Program-made: the position numbers and the translations under genes
Shown here: positions 26,349-35,097 of the stretch, in pieces
Layout: each line of letters begins with the position of its first letter
Position numbering within the stretch: the first letter of the stretch is position 1
Source: Bin87 sp963663945
GTDB taxonomy: Bacteria; Chloroflexota; Dehalococcoidia; Lucifugimonadales; UBA3495
Assembly (NCBI GenBank): GCA_963663945.1
Contig: OY760687.1
Coordinates: 3,534,001 to 3,598,000 of the forward strand
Length of the DNA: 64,000 nt
Direction: 5' to 3'
The notes under the pieces: generated by a model
What the model saw: only the letters and a program-made list of their open reading frames with translations
Told to the model about the DNA's origin: nothing
Databases searched by the model: none

Positions 26349-26564
26349 CGTTTCATATCGGTTGCAGGATCGGGCGCCGGGAGAATAGGTTACGTCACCG
26401 GAATCGGCAGTGGGCTCATCGAACGGCTTCCCCAGAGCAGCATCTTCTTCGCGACGCCGATTCCATTCACGCCAGGCGGTGTTGGCTTCTTCCCGGCCCA
26501 CTGCCTGCCCTTCCTCACGCCCTTCCTGTCGTGTCTTCTGTCGGGAGATTGCAGCGGAAACCAT
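26304..26564 (-). CDS. Small charged hypothetical protein
   Basis: An 86-residue frame antisense to the 3' end of the J-domain gene by 45 bp. It is rich in Arg and Glu with a helix-like stretch ('REEGQAVGREEANTAWREWNRRREEDAALGKPFDEPTADS'). The 'REEG..' followed by 'W..W.rRReEA...G..F.EPp' layout is familiar from short hypothetical proteins of environmental Chloroflexota, but I cannot name a function. Treat as probable, not proven. Confidence 0.5.
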   Translation of the reverse strand: MVSAAISRQKTRQEGREEGQAVGREEANTAWREWNRRREEDAALGKPFDEPTADSGDVTYSPGARSCNRYETLAEQVTQYERKRLP

Positions 26565-26621
26565 GGCGATCCCTATTTCCTGTAGCCATTGTCCATCAAG
26601 GTCGGGGCTGGCCGGCGGCGC

Positions 26622-28154
26622 TCAGATCAGCTCCCGGGCGCGGTACTGCAGCGCCTCCGCAAGATGCGCCGGCCCTATCCGCTCGGCTCCGGCAAGGTCG
26701 GAAACCGTGCGCGCCACCTTGACCACCCGGTGCAACGCCCGGGCCGAAAGATCAAGCTGTTGCGACGCCCGCTGCAACAACGCCTGCGCGTCATCCTGCA
26801 GTTGACAATGCTCCCAGATCATCGATCCGGACATTTCGGCGTTTGACTGCCCGGCGATTTCCGATCCCTCAGCAAACCGCGCCTCCTGGATGGCCCGCGC
26901 CGCCATCACGCGTTCCCGCACTGCTGTTGAACCCTCGCCATCAGCCCGACCCAGCAGGTTGTCATATTCAACCGGTGGCACCTCCACGAAGATATCAATG
27001 CGCTCCAGCAGCGGCCCGCTGATACGCCGCTGATACCGGGCGCGGGCTGCAGGGCTGCATACGCACTCCCGGCGCGGATGCGAAGCATAGCCGCACGGGC
27101 ATGGGTTCATGGCTCCCACCAGCATGAAACTCGCCGGATAGGTCACCGTGCCGCTGACCCGCGTGATAGTTACGTTTTTGTCCTCCAGGGGTTGCCGCAA
27201 CGATTCCAGTGCGGCGTGCCCGAATTCCGGCAGTTCATCGAGGAAAAGCACTCCGCGATGGCTGAGCGTGATCTCTCCGGGGCGCAACATGCGACCACCG
27301 CCCACCAGACCGGCGTTCGATATTGTGTAGTGCGGGGCGCGGAAGGGGCGCTGGGCCACCAGCGGGCTGTCGGGCGGCAGGTTACCGCTCACGCTGTAGA
27401 TCTTGGTGACATCCAGCGCCTCTTGAGTGGTCAGATAGGGCAGGATCCCGGGCAGCGCCCGGGCCAGCAAAGTCTTACCGGAACCGGGCGGGCCGCTCAG
27501 CAGAATATTGTGGAAACCCGCGGCGGCTACTTCCAGGGCCCTCTTGGCGTGGTCCTGGCCCCGGATGTGACGCAGATCGGTGTTGTCGGGCTGTTCGCGG
27601 TTCCCGTTGAGATGGACGCCATTCTGCGGATATGGGGCGATTGCCGTCTCGCCCTGCAGATGGGAAAGCAGTTGCGCCAGCGTATCGACTGGGTACACCT
27701 GTATGCCGTCCACCAGGGCTGCTTCGGCCGCGTCCACCGCCGGCACGTATACAGAGCTGATGCCCTGATCGCGCGCTACTGAAACCATTGGCAGTATGCC
27801 GGCAGTGTGGCGCAGCCCGCCGTCCAGCGACAGTTCACCGAGGAATATGGCCGACTCCGCGGTGGGCGGCGCCTGTCCGGTGCTGAACAGTATTCCCACC
27901 GCGATGGGCAGGTCGTAGGCCGGGCCGGCTTTTTTCAGATCGGCCGGCGCCAGGTTCACCGTTATGCGCCGCATGGGAAACTCGCAGCCGCTGTTGCGCA
28001 GCGCCGCCCGGACGCGCTCCTTGGCTTCCTGCACCGCCGTGTCTGGAAGTCCGACGATGTGGAACGCGGGCAGTCCCGGCGAAATGTCCGTCTCCGCCTG
28101 AATGATCTGGCCGTCCAGGCCAATGACGGCGCAAGTTTGAGCAGTTGCCAGCAT
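26622..28154 (-). CDS. comM: YifB/ComM-family Mg-chelatase-like AAA+ ATPase
   Basis: A 510-residue ATPase. It starts with the family's S5-like domain ('MLATAQTCAVIGLDGQIIQAETDISPGLPAFHIVGLPD'). The Mg-chelatase AAA+ core has Walker A 'LLSGPPGSGKTLLAR' and Walker B 'VLFLDELPEF', with a four-Cys set in 'MNPCPCGYASHPRRECVCSP'. ComM acts as a hexameric helicase promoting branch migration in natural transformation; here only the family is certain. GGAGG precedes the ATG. Naming it does not prove competence in this organism. Confidence 0.93.
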   Translation of the reverse strand: MLATAQTCAVIGLDGQIIQAETDISPGLPAFHIVGLPDTAVQEAKERVRAALRNSGCEFPMRRITVNLAPADLKKAGPAYDLPIAVGILFSTGQAPPTAESAIFLGELSLDGGLRHTAGILPMVSVARDQGISSVYVPAVDAAEAALVDGIQVYPVDTLAQLLSHLQGETAIAPYPQNGVHLNGNREQPDNTDLRHIRGQDHAKRALEVAAAGFHNILLSGPPGSGKTLLARALPGILPYLTTQEALDVTKIYSVSGNLPPDSPLVAQRPFRAPHYTISNAGLVGGGRMLRPGEITLSHRGVLFLDELPEFGHAALESLRQPLEDKNVTITRVSGTVTYPASFMLVGAMNPCPCGYASHPRRECVCSPAARARYQRRISGPLLERIDIFVEVPPVEYDNLLGRADGEGSTAVRERVMAARAIQEARFAEGSEIAGQSNAEMSGSMIWEHCQLQDDAQALLQRASQQLDLSARALHRVVKVARTVSDLAGAERIGPAHLAEALQYRARELI

Positions 28155-28309
28155 ACCGTGTCCTCCGTGGTTGATATGATCGCCGCCGGTTGGCGGCTCG
28201 ACAGCACGTTACCATCAGAGAACACACGTTCGCTATTCCTGCGTGTCACCAAATTTTGGGGTGCATTCCGCCTTTGCTATCGCCGCAACCCTAATCTATA
28301 CTTGCGCCA

Positions 28310-29131
28310 ATGGATCTGCAGTTTGAAATCGGCGACCCCCAGCGACCGAGAGGCCACGCACTGCTGTATTTTCGCGTGGACACCGAGCCGGACAATGTAT
28401 ACGGCACCTACATCATCACGCTGCCCATCACCGCCGATCTGACCAAATATGTCCCGCCGTTCCTGGCCGCGCATCTGGGCAGCGCCGGTTCGGGCCCGCT
28501 GGCCAATTTCTCGGCCTTCGCAATGCCGCCGATGTCAGAGTTGGTGGAGGGCGGATACGAGCAGTTGGTCCGCTTGGCCAACGTACGGAACGATGACCTG
28601 GTCTATGGCGGCAGCATGTTTTCCTACGACCTGGCTCGCATGATGGAATCGGTGGCTCAGGCCGTCCAGGAATACTCGGACACCTGGTTCCGGACCAGCG
28701 GTGAGGAAGGCCTCTCGACGGCGCCTGCCGAGGGCGCCGCCATACCCCTGGGCGCGTCCGCTCCACTCCCTGATGCCGCGGATGGTGGTGACAGCGACAA
28801 TCTGGGCGTCAATGAGGTGCTCTGGAGTTTCATGAGCGAGGGCGACCGCCTGGCCGAGATGGGTCGCCTGCTGGGCCGCCTGCGCTTTGCCCAGGAGGGC
28901 AACGATGCGGCCGCCATTGCCGATATCATCGCGGAGATGACGGCTCTGGGTCGGCACCTGCCCGATGAGTTTGGCATCGGCACGCTGGTTGACGCTGCCA
29001 GCGACACCACTCCCAACGGCGTGCAGTTGGCCCAGTTGTACCTCGACCGCTGCTACCGGCTTTCGTCCGGGGACACGGAGCAGGTGCGGCGGATCGACGA
29101 GGCCATCAAGAATCTGCAACGACGAGGGTAA
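28310..29131 (+). CDS. Conserved hypothetical protein (273 aa)
   Basis: I do not recognise this family. Residues 1-130 read as an alpha/beta domain ('FEIGDPQRPRGHALLYFRVDTEPDNVYGTYIITLPITADLTKYVPPFLAAHL'), then a low-complexity Gly/Ala/Pro linker, then a helical C-terminal half with 'DRLAEMGRLLGRLRFAQEGNDAAAIADIIAEMTALGRHLPDEFGIG'. There is no signal peptide, membrane span or catalytic motif. It is divergent from comM and convergent with the Xer recombinase. Composition and codon use look coding. Confidence 0.75.
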   Translation: MDLQFEIGDPQRPRGHALLYFRVDTEPDNVYGTYIITLPITADLTKYVPPFLAAHLGSAGSGPLANFSAFAMPPMSELVEGGYEQLVRLANVRNDDLVYGGSMFSYDLARMMESVAQAVQEYSDTWFRTSGEEGLSTAPAEGAAIPLGASAPLPDAADGGDSDNLGVNEVLWSFMSEGDRLAEMGRLLGRLRFAQEGNDAAAIADIIAEMTALGRHLPDEFGIGTLVDAASDTTPNGVQLAQLYLDRCYRLSSGDTEQVRRIDEAIKNLQRRG

Positions 29132-29197
29132 CGCTACCCTCGCCGTTCGCTGGCTGCTCGGTGGGTGTTGAGCCCCACGGCTCCATGCACGTCTCGG

Positions 29198-30106
29198 TTA
29201 GGCCCTCGGGTGGCTCCGCTCGTACTCGGCACGGACGTGGGAATCGGTCAGGTGCGTGTACACCTGCGTCGTTGAGATGCTGGAGTGTCCCAGCAATTCC
29301 TGCACGTGACGCAGGGATGCCCCGTTCTGCAGCAGGTGGGTGGCAAAGCTGTGCCGCAGCGTGTGCGGCGTGATTTTCGGGTCTACGCCGGCGGCCTTGG
29401 CAGCCGTTTTCAGGATGTTCCACACCCATTGTCGGGTGAGCCGTTCGCCGCGCTGATTCAGGTACAGGGCCGTCTCGCCCTTCTTGTCGCCCAAGAGCTC
29501 GACCCGGGCTCCGCCGATGTACTCCCGCAGGTTCGTCAGGGCGTCGGGGTACAGGTAGACGATGCGTTCCTTGGATCCCTTGCCCCAGGTGCGGATGAAC
29601 CCCTCTTCAAAATCGATGTCTTGCACGTTCAGCGCTACCAGTTCGCTGACGCGCAACCCGGTGGCATACAGCAGCTCCAGGATGCTGGCGTCCCGGCGCC
29701 CTTCCGGCGTACCGGTGTCTGCCGCCGTGGTCAGCAGACGCTTCACATCCTCCTCGGAGATGTACTTGGGGACCGTCCGTCCCACCCGGGGCGAGCCCAG
29801 GTTTTCGGTCGGGTCTTCGGTTATCAGCCCGTTGGCGCTGAGGTAACCGAAGAATGATCGGACTGCCGCCACCTTGCGTGCGGTGGTGGTGTCCCGGTAC
29901 TTGCGGTTGTCCCTGAGTTCGCTGATGTAAGCGTTGAGGAGGTTGATGTCCACCAGACGCCAGACTTCCTGGTCCTCGGAACTGAGACTGTCCGCGACGA
30001 ACACGCGGAACTGGTTCAGGTCGTTGCTATAGGCGTCCAGCGTGTTCTGGGAAAAGCCGCGCTCAACGACCAGGTGTTGCAGGAACGAATTTACTGTTTG
30101 CTTCAT
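29198..30106 (-). CDS. Tyrosine recombinase, XerC/XerD family
   Basis: The ATG at 30106 gives 302 residues, the normal Xer length; the frame extends further upstream but without conserved sequence. The N-terminal SAM-like core-binding domain begins 'KQTVNSFLQHLVVERGFSQNTLDAYSNDL'. The catalytic domain has Arg in 'ATGLRVSELVAL', His-x-x-Arg in 'HTLRHSFATHLLQNGA', His in 'LLGHSSISTT' and the Tyr nucleophile in 'QVYTHL'. It most likely resolves chromosome dimers. No integron or phage neighbours are visible. Confidence 0.93.
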   Translation of the reverse strand: MKQTVNSFLQHLVVERGFSQNTLDAYSNDLNQFRVFVADSLSSEDQEVWRLVDINLLNAYISELRDNRKYRDTTTARKVAAVRSFFGYLSANGLITEDPTENLGSPRVGRTVPKYISEEDVKRLLTTAADTGTPEGRRDASILELLYATGLRVSELVALNVQDIDFEEGFIRTWGKGSKERIVYLYPDALTNLREYIGGARVELLGDKKGETALYLNQRGERLTRQWVWNILKTAAKAAGVDPKITPHTLRHSFATHLLQNGASLRHVQELLGHSSISTTQVYTHLTDSHVRAEYERSHPRA

Positions 30107-30253
30107 GATCTCCGCCAGTGGGCTGGTGTACGCGGCCTCGCTCCGCCTGGTTTCCCCGGTTGCCGGGTGGTATGGCGGGCGTGTTGCGTTATTCTTGTAC
30201 ATCCAAACCGCAGACGTCATTCGGCGAACGATGCGGGATTCGGCGATTTACGA

Positions 30254-30766
30254 TTACACGAGGCTGAAAACTCCCACCGAGGCCAAAGTGACGATCGCCG
30301 CATGAATAATCAGGCTTGCGGCGATGGACGCCAAGAGCCGGATCCGGCGCATCCCGGCCACCTCCAGAGTCAGCGTGGTAACATACACCCCGGCCCATGG
30401 CGTGACGATCAACACTCCCCACACGCCCCAGCGGTCCAGCGCTTGCAGCAGCCGTTGGCTGCGCCGCCTCAGCATCCACCGAACCGCCGAACGAACCGGG
30501 TCAGGACGCATGCGCAGCATCACCCTCAACACCCCCGTCCCTCGTTCTGCCCTGCGAAACAGTCCCGAAATCACCAGCGCCGGCAGCATGTTGAACACCA
30601 CGGACACCACGGCAACCAGCGCCGGCTCCAGTCCCAGCCCCACGCCCAGTGGTATGGAGACCAGTTCCTCGCCGATGGGCGATGCGGCGGTCAGCGCCAC
30701 CGCTACATACTTGGCCCACAAACTCGTGGCCTCCGGAACCTGCTGACCGGACGGCCATCCGCGCAT
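30254..30766 (-). CDS. Small multidrug-export family membrane protein
   Basis: A 170-residue integral membrane protein of the COG2426 type. It has the family sequence 'KYVAVALTAASPIGEELVSIPLGVGLGLEP' and later 'ALDRWGVWGVLIVTPWAGVYVTTLTLEVAGM', with four or more hydrophobic spans. The 'multidrug export' name comes from family annotation, and the real substrate is not established. It lies upstream of the Xer gene on the same strand. Confidence 0.75.
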   Translation of the reverse strand: MRGWPSGQQVPEATSLWAKYVAVALTAASPIGEELVSIPLGVGLGLEPALVAVVSVVFNMLPALVISGLFRRAERGTGVLRVMLRMRPDPVRSAVRWMLRRRSQRLLQALDRWGVWGVLIVTPWAGVYVTTLTLEVAGMRRIRLLASIAASLIIHAAIVTLASVGVFSLV

Positions 30767-30802
30767 CCGATACGGGTGACCGCGACGACAACAGGCTTGA
30801 AC

Positions 30803-31021
30803 ATGATGCCGTTAATTGTACTTGCCGTTTCCCTGCAGGCCGGTGGTGAACCCGCTGATCTGTCCTTCCTGGCCTACCTGGACGTGTGGATTATCGGCGG
30901 ACTGGTGATGCTGGCAGTGGTGGTAGTCGTGGGCAAATGGCTGTATGGGAAGTTCCGCCGCCGTCCCGATGATGACATGTACTATGACGAGAGGTACGAC
31001 GGCTACGACCACGAGTGCTGA
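30803..31021 (+). CDS. Small membrane protein with acidic Tyr-rich tail
   Basis: A 72-residue product: an extracytoplasmic N-terminal segment, one membrane span at about residues 27-48 ('VWIIGGLVMLAVVVVVGKWLY'), then a basic K-F-R-R-R and an acidic Tyr-rich end ('DDDMYYDERYDGYDHEC'). I do not recognise it. The ribosome site is weak, and two adjacent ATGs are possible starts. It lies just before the sulfite-oxidase-like gene. Confidence 0.5.
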   Translation: MMPLIVLAVSLQAGGEPADLSFLAYLDVWIIGGLVMLAVVVVVGKWLYGKFRRRPDDDMYYDERYDGYDHEC

Positions 31022-31141
31022 CGCGCTGGTCCGCCGGGCTGCACTCAATGGAGTCATGCCGGTCGCAGTGCTTGTCGTTTGACAGGATTCTTCGGATTTT
31101 ATACCCTCGCCAATCAACGTCGGCCTCAGGAGTACGTGCAG

Positions 31142-31747
31142 ATGGTCACCCGAGGATTTTTCGGACGCCGCCGCGAGACGCCTCCCCGTCCCATCCCGCC
31201 GGGACAATACCTGGAACGGGGGTTCCCGGTATTAACTGCCGGGCCCACCCAGCGCGTGCCGCTGGAACAATGGAGCTTCGTCCTGGTGGGCGCGGACGGC
31301 GAACCCCTGGGTGAATGGAACTGGGAGCAGTTTCGTTCGTTGCCGGAAACGGAGATATTCACCGACATCCACTGCGTCACCAAGTGGAGCAAGCTGGACA
31401 CCACCTGGAAGGGCGTCACCATCGACGATCTCCTGACCGCCGCCGGCGTTTCCGAGCCGCCGCCGTACCTGATGGCCTTCTCCTACGGCGGCTACACCAC
31501 CAACCTGCCCACGTGGGACGTGATCGAGGGTCGCGGGATGGTCGCCTTCGAGTTCGACGGACAACCCATCGCCGCAGAGCACGGAGGCCCGGCCCGCCTG
31601 GTGGTGCCGCACCTTTATTTCTGGAAGTCCGCCAAGTGGCTGCGTGGCATCCGGTTCATGCCGCAGGACCAGCCCGGCTTCTGGGAGCAGTACGGCTATC
31701 ACATGTACGGCGACCCTTGGAAGGAACAGCGGTACTGGGGCGACTAA
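31142..31747 (+). CDS. Sulfite-oxidase-like molybdopterin oxidoreductase
   Basis: A 201-residue protein with the sulfite-oxidase fold. The likely molybdenum-ligand Cys is C78 in 'IFTDIHCVTKWS', and the domain ends with 'VVPHLYFWKSAKWLRGIRFM'. It lacks a haem domain, a C-terminal dimer domain and an obvious signal peptide, so it fits the short YedY-related cytoplasmic proteins. AGGAG precedes the ATG at 31142. The gene immediately downstream encodes an FNR-type reductase, so the two may form an NAD(P)H-driven reductase; that is inference. Confidence 0.88.
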   Translation: MVTRGFFGRRRETPPRPIPPGQYLERGFPVLTAGPTQRVPLEQWSFVLVGADGEPLGEWNWEQFRSLPETEIFTDIHCVTKWSKLDTTWKGVTIDDLLTAAGVSEPPPYLMAFSYGGYTTNLPTWDVIEGRGMVAFEFDGQPIAAEHGGPARLVVPHLYFWKSAKWLRGIRFMPQDQPGFWEQYGYHMYGDPWKEQRYWGD

Positions 31748-31748
31748 T

Positions 31749-31788
31749 CCTTCCCGGTCGTTCCTGCGAAAGCAGGAACCCGGGAAGG
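31749..31788. repeat. REP-type palindrome
   Basis: An outer 9-bp stem (31749-31757 with 31780-31788) and an inner 8-bp stem GTTCCTGC/GCAGGAAC around GAAA. The core resembles the element at 43472-43498. It sits between the two genes of the oxidoreductase pair. Confidence 0.7.
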
Positions 31789-31815
31789 CCCAATCAGCAG
31801 CACCCTGAATGTCCT

Positions 31816-32580
31816 GTGCATCGATGTAGAGAAACCACGTCCTGGCAACTCGCCACCGTGGAGCGGGTAACCGTCGAGACCTACCGCGCCAAGACCTTCG
31901 CCCTGCGGCTCGCTGAGCCGCGCCCTTTTCGCGCCGGACAGCACTACGACGTGCGTCTCACCGCCCCCGACGGCTACCAAGCTCAGCGCTCCTATTCCGT
32001 GGCTTCGGCGCCCGATGATTTCGAGCACATCGATCTGACGGTGGAGATCATCCCCGATGGCGAAGTCTCCCCGTATTTCCACGAGGTGGTGGAGCCGGGC
32101 GATGTCCTGGAAGTGCGCGGACCCATCGGCGGCCCGTTCACCTGGACGCCCGATCTGGCCGGCCCCCTGTTGCTGCTCGCCGGCGGGTCGGGCATCGTTC
32201 CCCTGAAATCCATCCTGATGCACCGTGATCTCACGGCGCCGGAAACACCGGCGTTGCTGCTTTACTCAGCGCGTGGCCCTGAGGATATCATCTACCGGAA
32301 GTTCCTCGATATCGTGAGCCGGCGTAGCCCCTGCGTGGCTGTCGAATGCGCGCTGACCCGACGCCAACCGCCCGGCTGGATTGGTTACGACCGCCGGGTC
32401 GACGCGGCGATGGTCCGGGAATGTGTGGACGAGCTCATGGCCCTGAATGGCGTTGACGCGATTCCACTGTCCTACGCCTGTGGGCCCACCGGTTTCGTGG
32501 AGGCCGCCGCGGACGCCCTGCTTTCCGCCGGCGTCCCCGAGTCGGCCATCCGAACCGAGAGATTTGGCCCTACTCAGTAG
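31816..32580 (+). CDS. FAD/NAD(P)-binding ferredoxin reductase-like protein
   Basis: FNR-family reductase of about 254 residues. The FAD motif is 'QRSYSVASAP', the pyrophosphate-binding loop is 'LLLAGGSGIVPLKSIL', and the C-terminal NAD(P) motif is 'YACGPTGFVEAAADAL', ending in 'ERFGPTQ'. There is no [2Fe-2S] domain. The start is uncertain: a GTG at 31816 fits the usual beginning just before 'TSWQLATVERV', but its ribosome site is weak. It pairs with the sulfite-oxidase-like gene. Its last 7 bp overlap the convergent membrane-protein gene. Confidence 0.85.
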   Translation: MHRCRETTSWQLATVERVTVETYRAKTFALRLAEPRPFRAGQHYDVRLTAPDGYQAQRSYSVASAPDDFEHIDLTVEIIPDGEVSPYFHEVVEPGDVLEVRGPIGGPFTWTPDLAGPLLLLAGGSGIVPLKSILMHRDLTAPETPALLLYSARGPEDIIYRKFLDIVSRRSPCVAVECALTRRQPPGWIGYDRRVDAAMVRECVDELMALNGVDAIPLSYACGPTGFVEAAADALLSAGVPESAIRTERFGPTQ

Positions 32581-33269
32581 CCGGTGGCCAGCCCCGCCAG
32601 CCAATTGGCCACCGGGAGCAGGGTGGACCACAGGATCCCCGGTCGCAGCACGAAATCCGACGCCACCAACGCCACCAGCAACAGCGGCGCGTACCGCTGG
32701 AATCGCTGGTGAGTTTCCGCCGTTGATTCTGGCATCAGGCCGGCCAGCGCGCGGTAACCGGCCAGCGGCGCCAGGGGCAGCACCTGAAACGCGGCTTGGA
32801 TAAGGTTGTAGATGATCAACAGCCCGACCACGTCGGAGATGCCGGAGCGCAGGCCGCCCGTCATTACCAGGTTCAAGCTGTCCGGCGATGGGTAGGTCCA
32901 TCCCAGCAGGCCCGCCTTGACCGGCGACGCCAGCAGGAACGCCACCGTAACGTTGCCCAACGGACCCGCGGCGGCGATCACGACCGACGGCCACCGTCCC
33001 TGCCGTCCCGGGGGCCCCGGCAACTGGCGACCCCAGCCGAAGCCGGAAACGGTCGCCAGGATCATCCCGGCTATATCGAGATGCCGGAGCGGATTGCCGA
33101 AGAGGCGTCCTTGCGCTCGTGGAGCCGGGTCGCCCAAAGCGGTGGCCACCAGCGCCTGGAACCACCCATTGACCCAGATGGCGACGGCGCCGGAGAACGC
33201 GCACAGGACCGCCAAACGGACGAAAGCCCCGATGTCATCGGGGAGGAGGTTTGCGGACGATATAAGCAT
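32574..33269 (-). CDS. Catalytically dead site-2-protease homologue (M50 pseudoprotease)
   Basis: A 231-residue multi-span membrane protein that follows the M50 site-2-protease plan: a helix before 'LGDP.pr..GRLfgNPLRHlDiaGmil...GFGWGrqlP', then 'AAGPLGN', then 'NLIQAAFQVLPLAPLAGYRAL'. In active members the first motif is HExxH; here the aligned residues are N34, G35 and Q38. The Asp of the usual L-D-G motif is A170. All expected metal ligands are therefore gone while the scaffold remains. It is probably a regulator or a substrate-binding homologue. Its 3' end overlaps the FNR gene by 7 bp. Confidence 0.82.
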   Translation of the reverse strand: MLISSANLLPDDIGAFVRLAVLCAFSGAVAIWVNGWFQALVATALGDPAPRAQGRLFGNPLRHLDIAGMILATVSGFGWGRQLPGPPGRQGRWPSVVIAAAGPLGNVTVAFLLASPVKAGLLGWTYPSPDSLNLVMTGGLRSGISDVVGLLIIYNLIQAAFQVLPLAPLAGYRALAGLMPESTAETHQRFQRYAPLLLVALVASDFVLRPGILWSTLLPVANWLAGLATGY

Positions 33270-33347
33270 GTGCGGCGGCTATTTTACGCCATAGCCGCCG
33301 CAACGCTCGCAGACCTGCCGGCGAGTTATGGGATCATTCAACCGTGG

Positions 33348-33800
33348 TTAGCCCGGCTCGACCCACTGGGTGAAGGATACGCCGCCCGTGTATTGCGCCG
33401 GCAGCAGTTCCCACAGGATGTCCAACAGCGGGCGAACATCCTCCAAGGCATATCGGGCGCGTTCCAAGTTCATATAGACTTCGTAGAAATTGCCATGCAA
33501 ACCCTCAGCGGCGCGAAGGCCCCGGTCGATCGTCAGGGCCTGCTCAGGCAGTTCCGCCATCAAGCCTGTGATCGAGTCCCGGATGGCCTCGTGATCATAG
33601 TGCTCCCAGCTTCGGAGGGTTGCTACGGCCTTGGCCAATTGCGCTACCGTGCCCCAGCCTTTTTCGCCGGCTTGGCAGTAATCACCCTCGGCCAGATGGG
33701 CGGGCCACTTGGACCAGTAATCGCGCGCTTGCTCTAAATGCTTGGCAATGCGGGCATCGCGTCGGGCCGGGGTTTCCGGGCGTCGTATGCGCGGCGGCAT
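33348..33800 (-). CDS. PaREP1/HEPN-like helical protein
   Basis: A 150-residue mostly helical protein. The stretch 'HLEQARDYWSKWPAHLAEGDYCQAGEKGWGTVAQLAKAVA' resembles PaREP1/HEPN-type domains, where two helices carry 'gD..qA.eK.w.a'. I see no R-x4-6-H RNase motif. It starts within 5 bp of the stop of the ferritin-like gene, with GGAG overlapping the junction, so translation is probably coupled. Function unknown. Confidence 0.7.
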   Translation of the reverse strand: MPPRIRRPETPARRDARIAKHLEQARDYWSKWPAHLAEGDYCQAGEKGWGTVAQLAKAVATLRSWEHYDHEAIRDSITGLMAELPEQALTIDRGLRAAEGLHGNFYEVYMNLERARYALEDVRPLLDILWELLPAQYTGGVSFTQWVEPG

Positions 33801-33804
33801 CTCC

Positions 33805-35016
33805 TCACTCCGACTGTTGCAGCACAGTGACCAGGTCGGGATGCAGGGCGCTCTCCTGCTTCTGGATGCCGACGTAGTGCAGCCGGGTCAGGTACTGGCG
33901 CACGTAGTGAGTGCGCATCTTGTTGACCGCGGTCATGCCCTCGGTCATCCCGGCAACCGAGCCTCCGGCGATGATGGCCATGGCCTCCCACAGCACCGGG
34001 TCCTTCATCTCGCCAGCCATGTCCTTCTCGATGGAGCCGAGAATCCGGCGCAGTGATACGCCGAAGTCGACGCCCTTCACCGCCACCGTCAGCTTGAGCA
34101 TGGCCATACCGTAGGCCATGTGACGGGCTTTGTCCTGCAGGCTCAGGCCGAACAGCTTTCGATCAACGGCGTTGGTCGCGTAGTGCATCCCGAACCGGTA
34201 CAGCAGCATCGTCATGGTGCCGCGCGCGATGTACAGCGACACGGCGACCTCAGGCCAACCGGCCCGGGTTTCCACCATGCGCCGGCTCATCATGCCCGGC
34301 GATTCCAGGCCCAACGCGCCGCCGTTGCACAGCGCCCGGTGCCGCATCGCCTCGAAGTGCCGCGCCGAGTCGAACTCCTGCGTGGCCAGGAACATCTTGG
34401 GCTCGATGTAGGCGTAGTTCATCCGGTGCAGCCACAGGCCGATGGTGTCGATCTCGGCGGTGGCGTGCTGACCCAGCTCGGTGCACAGCTGGCACCAGGC
34501 CAGTTCCAGGGTCTCCGGCTGGTCCGGAATATCGGACCACGGAATGTCCTGCATGGCGTTCCAGCGCCGCTGGATGGCCTCTTCGTACAGCCAGGCCGAG
34601 TTGTCGGACCACAACTCATCCTTGCGGTTCACCGAGTAGTTGTCCAGGCGGGGTATTCCCGGTGTGGCAAAGGACCCGCGGGGCATGCGGGTCATCTCGC
34701 GGCTTTCCTCTGGGATTTCGCCGTACAGGCCCACGTTGATCCCATCAATGGTCAGCCCGTGGGGAGTCAGCGGCGCGCGGGTGCCCCACTGGCGGGTGTC
34801 CTTCATCCAGGGGAACCGCTCGGTAGGAGACTTGGGAGCCTCCGCTTCGGGGGGTGTCGCTGCGGTTTCGGCGGCCTCAGGCTCGGCGTCCGTGTTGTCG
34901 GCGACGTTCTGCTGGACGCGCTCCGCTGCGGAGGAGCGGTAGTTCCCGGTGGGGTTGCTGTCATCGACGGGCCCTGCCGGGTCGCTGCCGTTCTGCGGAT
35001 CATTCTGTGTGGTCAT
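33805..35016 (-). CDS. Ferritin-like protein that has lost its di-iron carboxylates
   Basis: A 403-residue protein with an acidic, Ala/Pro-rich N-terminal extension (about 65 residues) before a ferritin-like four-helix core. It aligns along its length with the protein of the upstream gene (35098-36195). At the six di-iron positions it keeps both His (H220, H299), but all four carboxylates are replaced: A185, S217, R265 and K296. It is therefore unlikely to bind a normal di-iron centre. It is encoded next to its intact paralogue, so a heteromeric partner or regulatory role is plausible. The start at 35016 places GGGGGAAG just upstream. Confidence 0.82.
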   Translation of the reverse strand: MTTQNDPQNGSDPAGPVDDSNPTGNYRSSAAERVQQNVADNTDAEPEAAETAATPPEAEAPKSPTERFPWMKDTRQWGTRAPLTPHGLTIDGINVGLYGEIPEESREMTRMPRGSFATPGIPRLDNYSVNRKDELWSDNSAWLYEEAIQRRWNAMQDIPWSDIPDQPETLELAWCQLCTELGQHATAEIDTIGLWLHRMNYAYIEPKMFLATQEFDSARHFEAMRHRALCNGGALGLESPGMMSRRMVETRAGWPEVAVSLYIARGTMTMLLYRFGMHYATNAVDRKLFGLSLQDKARHMAYGMAMLKLTVAVKGVDFGVSLRRILGSIEKDMAGEMKDPVLWEAMAIIAGGSVAGMTEGMTAVNKMRTHYVRQYLTRLHYVGIQKQESALHPDLVTVLQQSE

Positions 35017-35097
35017 GATGCTTCCCCCCAATGGAAGACGGCCCGCCGACCTCAGGACGACGGGCCGTCGGCATTTCCGTGCCGATTGTCGAGCAGG

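Noticed and set aside
29198..30106. Integron integrase or phage integrase
   Set aside because: Length and motifs fit chromosomal XerC/D; no attachment sites, cassette array or phage genes are nearby.
30074..30802. Long plus-strand frame leading into the small membrane protein at 30803
   Set aside because: The upstream part is antisense to the Xer start region and the COG2426 gene and has shadow-like composition; only the last 72 codons look real.
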